A DNA stretch of 64,000 nt, taken from contig DASXUX010000097.1 of NCBI GenBank assembly GCA_036504595.1, positions 242,685 through 306,684 of the forward strand. Reading direction: 5' to 3'. This document shows, one piece after another, positions 40,631 through 48,883 of this stretch. The notes beneath the pieces were generated by a model. That model was not told where the DNA came from, did not search any database, and saw only the letters and a program-made list of their open reading frames with translations. Source of the DNA: DASXUX01 sp036504595 (GTDB lineage Bacteria > Planctomycetota > SZUA-567 > H5-PLA8). The stretch's first letter is position 1; each line of letters opens with the position of its first letter. The translations under genes and the position numbers were made by a program.

Positions 40631-40740
40631 GGAAGGCTTGAGGCCTGAGACCTGAGGCTTGAGGGATGGCTTACAGAACTGAGGTTCGGGAGCGGGGCAG
40701 TTCCTCAAGCCCCAAGCCTCAAGCCTCAAGCCTGAAGTGA
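40631..40740. repeat. Fold-back heptamer array between cytochrome b and cytochrome c genes
   Basis: The left arm has AGGCTTG / AGGCCTG units (40636-40665) and the right arm CCTCAAG / CCCCAAG units (40705-40738), inverted around a loop of about 40 bases. Pairing would sequester part of the intercistronic region but leave the Shine-Dalgarno of the cytochrome c gene free. Confidence 0.75.
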
Positions 40741-40745
40741 GGACA

Positions 40746-42506
40746 ATGAATCGGAACAAGCACCTGCTTCTCTGGTCCAGCCTGGGCGTCCTGACGCTGC
40801 TGGTGATCGCATGGGCCGACGAAAACGTATTCCGTGAGTGGCGGCGCATCCAAAAAGCGACCGTCTCCGCGAGCGGACCGATTGAGGTACGGCTGCGGCA
40901 GGTTTCTGTCCCCGGCTTGCGCGCCAATGATCGCTGCGTCTCCTGCCACGTCGGGATGGCTCCGGGAGAAATGGGCATCTCCGGCAGCAAGGTTGTCCAA
41001 GAGCACCCCAAAGTCGGACACGAGCCGGCCGATTTCGGCTGCACTGTTTGCCACGGCGGACAGGGGCGAGCGACTGAGAAAGCCGACGCTCACGGGGACG
41101 TGGACTTCTGGCCGGAGCCGATGATTCCGGCAAAGTACGCATACTCAGGCTGCGGAAGCTGCCACACGCACCTGCGCGTGCCCGACCAGACGACGCTGCA
41201 TCGCGGGCGTGCCCTGGTCGAACGCTACGACTGTCTGGCCTGTCACCGCATTGACGATCGGGGCGGCACGCTGCGGCCCGATGGCGTCAGCGGCATGAGT
41301 GGCCCGGATCTCTCCCGCACGGGTGCGGCAACGTGTCCGCCACAATGGTATGAGCCGCATCTGAAAAAATCGCGGGAGGCCAACCTAACCCCCCGACCCC
41401 CTTCCCTCGAAGGGAAGGGGGAGAACGGCGGCACTGCTGGTCAAGGCGGTGCTCCCGCATCCGGAAGCAGTGGCACAGAGTCCGATACGGCCAGCCGGGC
41501 GTGGAAGACTTCGTTTGGCGAGATCAACCCGGCCGACCGCGACGTCATCGATACGTACCTGGCTTCACGCGTCGGTGCGCCGCGTCTGGTCGAAGGCAAA
41601 TCACTGTTCAACTCGCTGGGCTGTCGCGGCTGCCACAAGGTCGGCGGCGTCGGCGGCGATGACGGCCCGGAACTGACGATGAGTGGCCAGAAAGACCCCG
41701 CGCACCTCGACTTCGCTCACGTTGCGGGCGAGCATACTGTAGCGAATTGGCACGCCGCTCACCTGCGGACGCCCGCCACGCTCGTCCCCGGCTCCAAAAT
41801 GCCGAACTTCGCGCTCAGCGAACCGCAGATCGACCAACTCACCGCTTACATACTCTCGTTACGCCGCAGCAATTATCCGGAAGCCTACTGGCCGAAGGAC
41901 CGCGTGCGCGCCGAACGCTTGGGCGAGCGCGAGTTTTCCACAGATGGAGCGACGTTGTACGGGACGTTCTGCGCCGCCTGCCATGGCGCAAGCGGAGAGG
42001 GCAAACGCTATCCGAATACGCCGGTGTTCCCGGCTATCGGGAATCCGGACTTCCTGTCTGTCGCCTCCGACGAGTTCATCGCCGCAACCGTCCGCCACGG
42101 CCGGACCGGCCGGCGCATGCCCGCCTGGGGACAGAAAGAAGGCGGCTTGCGGCCCGAGGAAATCCAGAACGTCGTCGCGTACCTGCGAACGCTGGGCGGA
42201 ACGCCGCCGCCCGCTCCTGATCCCAAGCCGGCGCGCTGGGTAAAGGGGGACTTTGCTCTTGGCGCAACGCTTTACGGCACGCACTGCGCCACTTGCCACG
42301 GTTCGACCGGTGAAGCTCCGCCGCTGAGCAACAAGTCGCTGCTGGCCAACGCCACGGACACGTATTTGGTCGAGACGATCAGCCGGGGCCGGCGCGGCAC
42401 AGTCATGCGCGCCTTTGCCAAGCCTTCGACCATTTACCCGGCCTTTACGCAGCATGAGATCGAATCCGTGGTGACGTTCCTTCGCACGCTGGAGAAACAG
42501 AAATGA
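40746..42506 (+). CDS. Membrane-anchored multiheme cytochrome c (seven CxxCH)
   Basis: A 586-residue protein. An N-terminal helix (HLLLWSSLGVLTLLVIAWA) anchors it and the rest would be periplasmic. Seven heme c motifs can be counted: CVSCH, CTVCH, CGSCH, CLACH, CRGCH, CAACH and CATCH. The last two lie in typical mono-heme cytochrome c domains (GATLYGTFCAACHGASGEG and TLYGTHCATCHGSTGEA). It would carry electrons between the Rieske/cytochrome b core and the molybdoenzyme. An in-frame CCCCCTTCCC palindrome at 41381-41426 splits the region after heme 4 (LTPRPPSLEGKGENGG). The stop overlaps the alpha-subunit start (ATGA). Confidence 0.85.
   Translation: MNRNKHLLLWSSLGVLTLLVIAWADENVFREWRRIQKATVSASGPIEVRLRQVSVPGLRANDRCVSCHVGMAPGEMGISGSKVVQEHPKVGHEPADFGCTVCHGGQGRATEKADAHGDVDFWPEPMIPAKYAYSGCGSCHTHLRVPDQTTLHRGRALVERYDCLACHRIDDRGGTLRPDGVSGMSGPDLSRTGAATCPPQWYEPHLKKSREANLTPRPPSLEGKGENGGTAGQGGAPASGSSGTESDTASRAWKTSFGEINPADRDVIDTYLASRVGAPRLVEGKSLFNSLGCRGCHKVGGVGGDDGPELTMSGQKDPAHLDFAHVAGEHTVANWHAAHLRTPATLVPGSKMPNFALSEPQIDQLTAYILSLRRSNYPEAYWPKDRVRAERLGEREFSTDGATLYGTFCAACHGASGEGKRYPNTPVFPAIGNPDFLSVASDEFIAATVRHGRTGRRMPAWGQKEGGLRPEEIQNVVAYLRTLGGTPPPAPDPKPARWVKGDFALGATLYGTHCATCHGSTGEAPPLSNKSLLANATDTYLVETISRGRRGTVMRAFAKPSTIYPAFTQHEIESVVTFLRTLEKQK
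41381..41426. repeat. CCCCCTTCCCTC palindrome, copy 2 (in coding sequence)
   Basis: Almost identical to 18478-18524: CCTAACCCCCCG then arms CCCCCTTCCCTC and GAAGGGAAGGGGG. In the cytochrome c gene it is read as NLTPRPPSLEGKGENG, in the same phase as in the AraC-like gene (NLTPRPPSLGGKGEKG). Confidence 0.8.
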
Positions 42507-45500
42507 GCAGTGAGCTAGAAAAACAAACAGGCGAGACGCCTGCGCTACACCGGCGCCAATTCATGGAAATGCTCGGCCTAGCCGGATTCGGCGCGTTGGC
42601 AGCATCGGCGACGCGAGCGTGGGGGCTGGATGCAATCGAAAACCCGCTGGCCGCTTACCCGAACCGCGACTGGGAGCGCACGTACCGCGACTTGTGGAAA
42701 TATGATTCCACTTTCACGTTTCTTTGCGCGCCCAACGACACGCACAATTGCATCCTGAACGCCTACGTGCGCTCCGGTGTCGTCACGCGCCTCGGGCCCA
42801 CCATGCGCTATGGCGAGGCCACGGATTTGGACGGCAACCACGTTAGCAACCGCTGGGATCCGCGCTGCTGCCAGAAGGGCCTCGCCCTCACGCGCCGGTT
42901 CTACGGCGACCGACGCGTCAATCAGTGCATGGTGCGTGCGGGCTTCAAGAAGTGGTACGAGGCAAAGTTCCCGCGGGAGGCCAATGGTCTGCCACCAAAG
43001 GAGTACTTCAACCGCGCCCGGGACGAATGGGTCCGCATCCCCCACGACGAAGCCGCCACCATCGTCGCCGCGGCGCTGAAGAACATCGCCGAAACTTACA
43101 CGGGCGACGCCGGCAAGGAGAAACTCAAAGCCCAGCACTATGACGAGGCCGTTGTTGAGGCGACGCAGGGCGTCGGCACACAGGTGCTGAAGTTTCGCGG
43201 CGGCATGCCGCTGCTGGGCATCACGCGCGTCTTTGGAATGTACCGGCTGGCGAACTCGATGGCGCTGCTGGACGCTGCGATCCGCAAGGTTGGGCCCGAC
43301 CAGGCCGTTGGGGCGAAAGGCTTCGACAACTATAGCTGGCACACCGATCTGCCGCCCGGGCACCCGATGGTCACGGGGCAGCAGACCGTCGAGTTCGACC
43401 TGAACGCTGTCGAACACGCCAAGACAGTCATCGTCTGGGGCATGAACTTCATCACCACCAAGATGCCCGACGCCCACTGGCTGACCGAAGCGCGGCTGAA
43501 AGGCACGCGCATCGTGGTCATCGCCTGCGAGTACTCCGCAACCTGCACGAAAGCCGACGATGCGATCGTGGTGCGGCCGGGCACTACGCCGGCGCTCGCG
43601 CTGGGCCTGTGCAACGTTCTATTGCGCGAGAAGCTCTACGACGAGAAGTACATGAAGCAGTGGACGGATCTGCCGCTGTTGGTGCGGATGGACACGCTGA
43701 AGATGCTGCGCGCAGGGGACGTGTTCGGCACGGCGCCAGCGGAGCTCTCGAACCAGACGAAGGTCCTCGCTGCCGGAGAGAAGGAGCCGCCGCCCGGCAC
43801 GCATAGCGACATGCTCATTCCCACTGCTCTGCGCCAGGATTGGGGCGATTACGTCTGGTGGGACAACGCCTCAAACGCGCCGAAGGCCATCACGCGCGAC
43901 CACGTGGGCGACAAGTCCACGGTTGGCGACGCGCTGCTGGAAGGTTCGATCGAAGTCACGCTGAAGGACGGCACGAAGGTTCGCTGCCGGCCGAACTTCG
44001 ATCTGATCAAAGAGTATGCCGCGCATTTCGATCCGAAGACGACCGAAGATCTGACGTGGGCGCCGGCGAGCGCCGTCGAGAATCTGGCGCGGCTCATCGC
44101 CAAAGAACCGGGGACGACGCTGTTTGCGATTGGCATGGGGCCGAACCAGTTCTTCAATAATGACAACAAAGATCGCACGACATTCCTGCTTGCCGCACTG
44201 ACGGGAAACATCGGGAGGATCGGCGGAAATGTCGGCTCTTACGCCGGCAACTACCGGACAGCGCTCTTCAACGGCTCGCCGCAGTACATCAACGAAAATC
44301 CGTTCGATATTGAGCTCGATCCAACGAAACCAGCGCGGCCGAAACAATATTGGCGCGCCGAATCCGCGCATTACTACAACCACGAAGATCACCCGCTGCG
44401 CGTCGGCAAGAAGCTGCTGACAGGAGCGACGCATATGCCCACGCCGACCAAGACGCTGTGGTTCGCCAACGCGAACTCGATCCTTGGAAATGTGAAGTGG
44501 CACTACAATACGGTCGTCAACGTCCTGCCGCGGATCGAGATGATCGCGATCAATGAATGGTGGTGGAGCACCTCTTGCGAGTGGGCGGACATCGTTTTCG
44601 GCGTGGACTGCTGGGCTGAACTCAAGCATCCCGATATGACCGCGTCAGTAACCAATCCATTCCTGCAGGTATTTCCGCGCACCCCGCTGGAACGCGCCTT
44701 CCATACGATGGGCGACATTGAAGTGATGGCTCTGGTGGCGTCGAAGATGGGCAAGCTGACCGGCGACAGCCGGTTCGACGACTATTTCAAGTTTGTGCGC
44801 GACGGCCGGACGGACGTGTACCTGCAACGCATCCTGGACCACTCGACGAACACGAAGGGTTACAGCTTCGCTGAACTGGAGAAGCGTGCGAAAGATGGCA
44901 TCCCCGCGCTGATGAACAGCCGCACCACGCCGAAGGCGGTCGGTTACGAACAGGTGGTGGATTCGCGGCCGTGGTACACAAAGTCCGGGCGGCTGGAGTT
45001 CTATCGCGAAGAAAAAGAGTTCATCGAGGCCGGCGAGAACTTGCCGGTGCACCGCGAGCCGGTGGACTCAACATTCTACGAACCCAACGTAATCGTCGCT
45101 CCGCCGCATGAGGCCATCAAACCCGATGGGCCGGAAGTGTACGGCGTCAAGCGGGACGATTTGTCCTGCGACACGCGCTGTGGACGCAACGTCGTGAAGA
45201 CCTGGGCCGAAACGAAGGCGTCGCCGCATCCGCTCAAAAAGGACGGCTACAAGTTCGTTTTCCACACGCCCAAGTATCGCCACGGCGCGCACACGACGCC
45301 GATTGATACAGACATGGTCGCGGTGCTCTTCGGGCCCTTTGGCGATCTCTATCGCCACGACAAGCGCGCGCCGTTCGTCACGGAAGGTTATGTAGACATC
45401 AATCCATCGGACGCCAGGGAACTGGGCGTCGATGATGGCGATTACGTCTGGATCGATTCGGATCCGGAAGACCGGCCATTCCGCGGCTGGCAGAACAATA

Positions 45501-45973
45501 AGCGGGACTACAAGTTCGCCCGGCTGCTGTGCCGTGCGCGTTACTATCCCGGCACGCCGCGCGGCGTCACACGCATGTGGTTCAACATGTATGGCACGAC
45601 GCCCGGTTCGCAAGAGGGGCAGGAGAAGCGGGCCGATGGCCTGGCTAAGAATCCGCGCACGGGCTACCAGGCCATGTTCCGTTCCGGCTCGCACCAATCG
45701 GCCACGCGCGGCTGGCTGAAGCCGACGTGGATGACCGATTCATTGGTGCGCAAGGGCATGTTCGGGCAGGGAATCGGCAAAGGCTTCCTGCCAGACGTGC
45801 ATTGCCCCACCGGCGCGCCGCGCGAATCGATCGTAAAAATCTCAAAGGCCGAACCGGGCGGCATTGATGGCAAAGGCCTGTGGCGGCCGGTCACGCTGGG
45901 CATTCGGCCGACGAACGAAAGCGAAGAGATGAAGAAGTACTTGGCGGGCGGATTCATGAATGGCAGGGTTTAG
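42503..45973 (+). CDS. Molybdopterin oxidoreductase alpha subunit, NxrA/NarG type, Tat-exported
   Basis: A 1156-residue catalytic subunit of the type II DMSO reductase family. A twin-arginine signal is present (RRQFMEMLGLAGFGALAAS). The FS0 [4Fe-4S] region reads CAPNDTHNC (C75, D79, C83), with C122/C123 further on; NarG has H-C-C here. The Mo ligand is D282 in SWHTDLPPGHPM. It recalls NxrA of anammox and Nitrospira-type nitrite oxidisers (YDSTFTFLCAPNDTHNC, HMPTPTKTLWFANANSILGN). Nitrate reductase, nitrite oxidase, chlorate or another oxyanion enzyme remain possible. Export implies a periplasmic active site. A GGCGAGACGCC repeat (about 42530) encodes GETPALH before the Tat motif. Start overlaps the previous stop. 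Confidence 0.85.
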   Translation: MSSELEKQTGETPALHRRQFMEMLGLAGFGALAASATRAWGLDAIENPLAAYPNRDWERTYRDLWKYDSTFTFLCAPNDTHNCILNAYVRSGVVTRLGPTMRYGEATDLDGNHVSNRWDPRCCQKGLALTRRFYGDRRVNQCMVRAGFKKWYEAKFPREANGLPPKEYFNRARDEWVRIPHDEAATIVAAALKNIAETYTGDAGKEKLKAQHYDEAVVEATQGVGTQVLKFRGGMPLLGITRVFGMYRLANSMALLDAAIRKVGPDQAVGAKGFDNYSWHTDLPPGHPMVTGQQTVEFDLNAVEHAKTVIVWGMNFITTKMPDAHWLTEARLKGTRIVVIACEYSATCTKADDAIVVRPGTTPALALGLCNVLLREKLYDEKYMKQWTDLPLLVRMDTLKMLRAGDVFGTAPAELSNQTKVLAAGEKEPPPGTHSDMLIPTALRQDWGDYVWWDNASNAPKAITRDHVGDKSTVGDALLEGSIEVTLKDGTKVRCRPNFDLIKEYAAHFDPKTTEDLTWAPASAVENLARLIAKEPGTTLFAIGMGPNQFFNNDNKDRTTFLLAALTGNIGRIGGNVGSYAGNYRTALFNGSPQYINENPFDIELDPTKPARPKQYWRAESAHYYNHEDHPLRVGKKLLTGATHMPTPTKTLWFANANSILGNVKWHYNTVVNVLPRIEMIAINEWWWSTSCEWADIVFGVDCWAELKHPDMTASVTNPFLQVFPRTPLERAFHTMGDIEVMALVASKMGKLTGDSRFDDYFKFVRDGRTDVYLQRILDHSTNTKGYSFAELEKRAKDGIPALMNSRTTPKAVGYEQVVDSRPWYTKSGRLEFYREEKEFIEAGENLPVHREPVDSTFYEPNVIVAPPHEAIKPDGPEVYGVKRDDLSCDTRCGRNVVKTWAETKASPHPLKKDGYKFVFHTPKYRHGAHTTPIDTDMVAVLFGPFGDLYRHDKRAPFVTEGYVDINPSDARELGVDDGDYVWIDSDPEDRPFRGWQNNKRDYKFARLLCRARYYPGTPRGVTRMWFNMYGTTPGSQEGQEKRADGLAKNPRTGYQAMFRSGSHQSATRGWLKPTWMTDSLVRKGMFGQGIGKGFLPDVHCPTGAPRESIVKISKAEPGGIDGKGLWRPVTLGIRPTNESEEMKKYLAGGFMNGRV
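42528..42552. repeat. GGCGAGACGCC small palindrome (in coding sequence)
   Basis: AGGCGAGACGCCTGCGCTAC is read as GETPALH just before the twin-arginine motif of the alpha subunit. The same unit, GGGCGAGACGCCCGCACTAC, occurs at about 19255-19275 in the AraC-like gene in a different frame. Confidence 0.5.
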
Positions 45974-46060
45974 GGTCTAGGGTTCGGGGTTCAGGGTGCG
46001 GCTTGCGACAGGAGAATCCACCCCTGACCCCTGGACCCTGACCCCTGACCCTGAACCTCC
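45965..46060. repeat. Fold-back heptamer array between alpha and beta subunit genes
   Basis: Left arm of TAGGGTT / CAGGGTG units starting in the last codons of the alpha subunit, right arm of CCCTGAC units, inverted around a loop of about 25-30 bases (46001-46020). It lies upstream of the beta-subunit Shine-Dalgarno (AAAGGA). Confidence 0.75.
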
Positions 46061-46119
46061 GCTTGGTGAATGCGCCCGAATTTCGGTTTCGCAGCGGACC
46101 ACGGAAAAGGAACAAGAAA

Positions 46120-47247
46120 ATGGCGCGCGTCTTCAACTGGCAGATTGGGCGGGAGATGTCGTACTGGTATCCGGAGAACCGGCCGCAGACGCAATTCGCG
46201 GCGGTCTTCGATATCAACAAGTGCATCGCCTGCCAGACCTGCACTCTGGCCTGCAAGACGACCTGGACGTCCGGCAAAGGCCAAGAGTACATGCTCTGGA
46301 ACAATGTCGAGTCCAAGCCCTACGGCTTCTATCCGCTGCAATGGGATTTGAAGCTGCTGAACATGCTGGGCCAGCAGGATTGGGCCGGCGGCGCGTACCA
46401 GGGGCGAACGCTCTTCGAGGCCGCGCCGGCGGGAAAACGCGTGCTTGGCTGGCGCCCCGAAGACCGCGATTACGCCAACCCGAACGTCGGCGAAGACGAC
46501 TGCGCGGGGCATATTGAAAACGGCGCTGAGCTGCAAGTGCCACACTTGGCGTGGTTCTTCTATCTCGCGCGCATCTGCAATCACTGCACCTACCCAGCCT
46601 GTCTGGCCTCCTGCCCACGAGGCTCGATCTACAAGCGGCAGGAAGACGGCGTGGTGCTGGTCGATCAAAGCCGCTGCCGCGGCTACCGCGAATGCGTACA
46701 GGCCTGCCCGTACAAGAAAGTCTTCTACAACCCGATGACCGGCACGTCGGAGAAGTGCATCGCCTGCTATCCCAAGTTCGAGAAAGGTTTGACGCAGCAG
46801 TGTTTCCTCAATTGTATCGGGAAGATCAGAATGTCGGGTCATCTCTCGACTCCCGAGAAGGCGAGCCCGGAAAACCCGATCGATTACCTGGTTCACGTGC
46901 GCAAGATCGCGCTGCCCCTGTTTCCTCAGTTCGGACTCGAACCCAACGTCTACTACATTCCGCCGATTCACGCGCCGGCAACTTTCCTGCGCCAGATGTT
47001 CGGGCCGGGCGCCGAGGCCGCGGTGAAGGCATACCGAGCTTCCAAGGACGACCAGGATCTCAGCGGACTGCTGGGCCTCTTCGGCTGCACTGAAAAAGTG
47101 CTCGCGAAGTGGAAGCGCGAGGGCGAGCAGATCGCGGGCTTTGACGAGAGCGGCAAGGAGGTCTTGCGTGTCCCGCTCCGTGAGCCGGTCCTGGTTCGGA
47201 AAGCTCACGATGAAAAGTACAACATTGCTCGAACGAACTGTCCGTAG
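46120..47247 (+). CDS. Iron-sulfur beta subunit, NxrB/NarH type
   Basis: A 375-residue protein starting at ATG 46120 (AAAGGA upstream); the longer frame starts within the spacer. Four cysteine clusters are in order: CIACQTCTLACKTTW, CNHCTYPACLASCPRG, CRGYRECVQACPYKK and CIACYPKFEKGLTQQCFLNC. The third has Tyr where a cysteine would sit, as in subunits with one [3Fe-4S] and three [4Fe-4S] clusters. It passes electrons from the alpha FS0 cluster to the gamma heme. It has no signal peptide, so it probably travels with the folded alpha subunit through Tat. The final residues (TNCP) overlap GTCCGTA repeat units. Confidence 0.85.
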   Translation: MARVFNWQIGREMSYWYPENRPQTQFAAVFDINKCIACQTCTLACKTTWTSGKGQEYMLWNNVESKPYGFYPLQWDLKLLNMLGQQDWAGGAYQGRTLFEAAPAGKRVLGWRPEDRDYANPNVGEDDCAGHIENGAELQVPHLAWFFYLARICNHCTYPACLASCPRGSIYKRQEDGVVLVDQSRCRGYRECVQACPYKKVFYNPMTGTSEKCIACYPKFEKGLTQQCFLNCIGKIRMSGHLSTPEKASPENPIDYLVHVRKIALPLFPQFGLEPNVYYIPPIHAPATFLRQMFGPGAEAAVKAYRASKDDQDLSGLLGLFGCTEKVLAKWKREGEQIAGFDESGKEVLRVPLREPVLVRKAHDEKYNIARTNCP

Positions 47248-47264
47248 TCCGTAGTCCGTTGTCA
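47245..47264 (+). repeat. GTCCGTA heptamers at the end of the beta-subunit gene
   Basis: Three tandem GTCCGTA/GTCCGTT units begin inside the last codon region of the beta gene and end just before the CAGGAGC Shine-Dalgarno of the gamma gene. No inverted arm is seen. Confidence 0.6.
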
Positions 47265-47277
47265 GGAGCGCTTGACC

Positions 47278-48141
47278 ATGCGTAGGATTCTCCTCGTTGC
47301 GATCGTTTTCTGCGCTACCGTTGCGTGGATGACCGGCTGCGGCCCCGCCGCACCGCCCGCTCCGCAGCAGGATGTTTCGATCATCCCTGCAACCGCGCTG
47401 CCGGAGAAGCCCGGCGATCAAGCGTGGAATCAAGCGCCGGAGTTCGTGGCCAAGATGCTGTTGCAGGACATGGTTGAGCCGCGCCAATTGGCGCCAACCA
47501 CCGCCGAAGTGCGCGTGCGCGCCTTAGGTCTCGGCAACGACGCGGCGTTTCGCATCGAATGGAATGATGCGACGCGGGATGAAGTCGCCAAGATGAGCGA
47601 GTTCTGCGACGCGTGCGCGGTGCAAGTGCCGGAAAAGGTCGAACCGGCCGTTCCCGCGCCGCAGATGGGCGAGGTCGGCAAGGCAGTCGAAATCACATAT
47701 TGGAACGCCGGTTGGCAGGCGGTGGTGAACGGCCGGGAGGATTCGATCAAGGCGCTCTACCCCAACGCCGCCATCGACCACTATCCCTTCGAAGCCGAGC
47801 CGCTGAAGAAAACTCCCAATGAGCAGCGCGAGATGGCCGCGCGCTACGCGCCGGCTCGGAATTTGGGCAACGCCATGTCCGGCCCGCGCACGACGCCCGT
47901 GCAGGATCTGGTTGCGGCGGGCCCCGGGACGCTTACGCCCGCGGCGCAAACCACATCGAAAGGGTTGGGCGAACGGACCGCCACGGGCTGGGCGGTGGTG
48001 ATCCGACGCCGGCTTCCAGCCGGCATTACCCCGCAGCTTGGATCGCAAGTGGCATTTGCAGTCTGGGACGGTTCGCAGCAGGAAGTCGGCGCGCGAAAGA
48101 TGCGCACCGCGTGGATTCCTCTAACGCTGAAGGCAAAATAA
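47278..48141 (+). CDS. Heme-b-binding gamma subunit lipoprotein (ethylbenzene-dehydrogenase/NxrC-like)
   Basis: A 287-residue protein from ATG 47278, with AGGAG 8 bases upstream. The leader MRRILLVAIVFCATVAWMTGC is a lipoprotein signal with the acylated cysteine at 21. The body resembles gamma subunits of type II enzymes (EB_dh domain): FRIEWNDATRDE, KAVEITYWNAGWQAVVNG, then QVAFAVWDGSQQEVGARKMR. These bind heme b through Met and Lys. It would receive electrons from the beta subunit on the periplasmic face and pass them to cytochrome c. A CGCCGGCTTCCAGCCGGC palindrome at 48007 may be an insertion of repeat type. No NarI-like membrane subunit is present. Confidence 0.75.
   Translation: MRRILLVAIVFCATVAWMTGCGPAAPPAPQQDVSIIPATALPEKPGDQAWNQAPEFVAKMLLQDMVEPRQLAPTTAEVRVRALGLGNDAAFRIEWNDATRDEVAKMSEFCDACAVQVPEKVEPAVPAPQMGEVGKAVEITYWNAGWQAVVNGREDSIKALYPNAAIDHYPFEAEPLKKTPNEQREMAARYAPARNLGNAMSGPRTTPVQDLVAAGPGTLTPAAQTTSKGLGERTATGWAVVIRRRLPAGITPQLGSQVAFAVWDGSQQEVGARKMRTAWIPLTLKAK
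48005..48029. repeat. CGCCGGCTTCCAGCCGGC palindrome in gamma subunit (tentative)
   Basis: CGCCGGCTTCCAGCCGGCAT reads RRLPAGI in the gamma subunit gene between a conserved strand (GWAVVIRR) and the QVAFAVWDG block. Arms GCCGGCT / AGCCGGC are exact. It looks like the VAPASVPA-type palindromes but the core differs, so membership is uncertain. Confidence 0.35.
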
Positions 48142-48142
48142 C

Positions 48143-48883
48143 ATGGATGAATTGGTGAGTGGTGGAGCGGTGAGTGGTGGAGTGGTGGCGCGTCGGGTGG
48201 AAAGCGGTGGTTCAGAGCCGCTTGCGACCACTCACCACTCACCAGTCGCCACTGACCAGTTGCTCCAGGAAACCGCCGCGTGGCGACTGATCGGGCTGCT
48301 GTTCGAAGTGCCCACAGCGGCGGACTGGCGGCAGGACGTCAACGCGCTGGCGAGCGAGATCGCAGCGGAAGACGTGCAGCAGGCCGCTCAGGCAGCGATT
48401 TTGGATGCGTCGGAGGGACTCTACCACGCGGCCATTGCGCCCAGCGGCCGGGTTTCTCTGCGCGAGGTCACCTACCGCCAAAGCATGACACCTGGTCAGT
48501 TCCTGTCCGAGATAGCGGCGTTCTACAAAGCCTTTGCGTATCAGCCGTCGCTGAAAGAAGCGCCGGATCACATCGCGATTCAGATCGGTTTCATTTCATA
48601 CCTGCGCATGAAAGAAGCCTTCTCGCTAGTTCACGGAAACGCAGAAGAAGCGTCCATCGCGGCCGATGCAGCGCGGAAATTCGCAGACGAGCACCTGAAG
48701 ACCTTGGCATCGCGCGTCGCGGAGGCTCTTCAAAACTGTCCCGCGCGTTACCTGCAGCTTGCGGCTGAAGCCGTCGTGCGCCGCGTCGGCGTCAGCACCT
48801 GCCCGAGCGACGCAGTCCTTCCGAATTGCGGCGCAATCGAGGAGGATTGTTCGACTTGCGGCGCGGCCCCTGGAGCCGAGTGA
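48143..48883 (+). CDS. TorD/DmsD/NarJ-type chaperone
   Basis: A 246-residue protein. After about 38 residues the fold is the all-helical TorD family: LLQETAAWRLIGLLFEVPTA, VTYRQSMTPGQFLSEIAAFY, then APDHIAIQIGFISYLRMKEA (the DH-containing core). Such chaperones bind the Tat signal of the molybdoenzyme and hold it until cofactor insertion. It begins one base after the gamma-subunit stop. The first 37 residues (VSGGAVSGGVVARRVESGGS and on to TTHHSPVATDQ) come entirely from a fold-back GGTGAGT array, so the native start may have been downstream. The C-terminal C-x4-C-x5-C residues (CSTCGAAPG) are unexplained. Confidence 0.75.
   Translation: MDELVSGGAVSGGVVARRVESGGSEPLATTHHSPVATDQLLQETAAWRLIGLLFEVPTAADWRQDVNALASEIAAEDVQQAAQAAILDASEGLYHAAIAPSGRVSLREVTYRQSMTPGQFLSEIAAFYKAFAYQPSLKEAPDHIAIQIGFISYLRMKEAFSLVHGNAEEASIAADAARKFADEHLKTLASRVAEALQNCPARYLQLAAEAVVRRVGVSTCPSDAVLPNCGAIEEDCSTCGAAPGAE
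48150..48256. repeat. Fold-back heptamer array at the TorD start (in coding sequence)
   Basis: The left arm has TGGTGAG / TGGTGGA units and the right arm CCACTCA / CCAGTCG units, inverted around a loop of about 45 bases. It replaces the expected N-terminus of the chaperone. The frame remains open through both arms. Confidence 0.75.

Noticed and set aside
42503..47247. Calling the organism a nitrite oxidiser
   Set aside because: The alpha subunit resembles NxrA, but type II relatives act on several substrates. No substrate-specific residue pattern could be verified by eye.
1879..48256. Heptamer arrays as CRISPR arrays
   Set aside because: Units are only about 7 bases, contiguous with no spacers, and differ from locus to locus. 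No cas genes are present.
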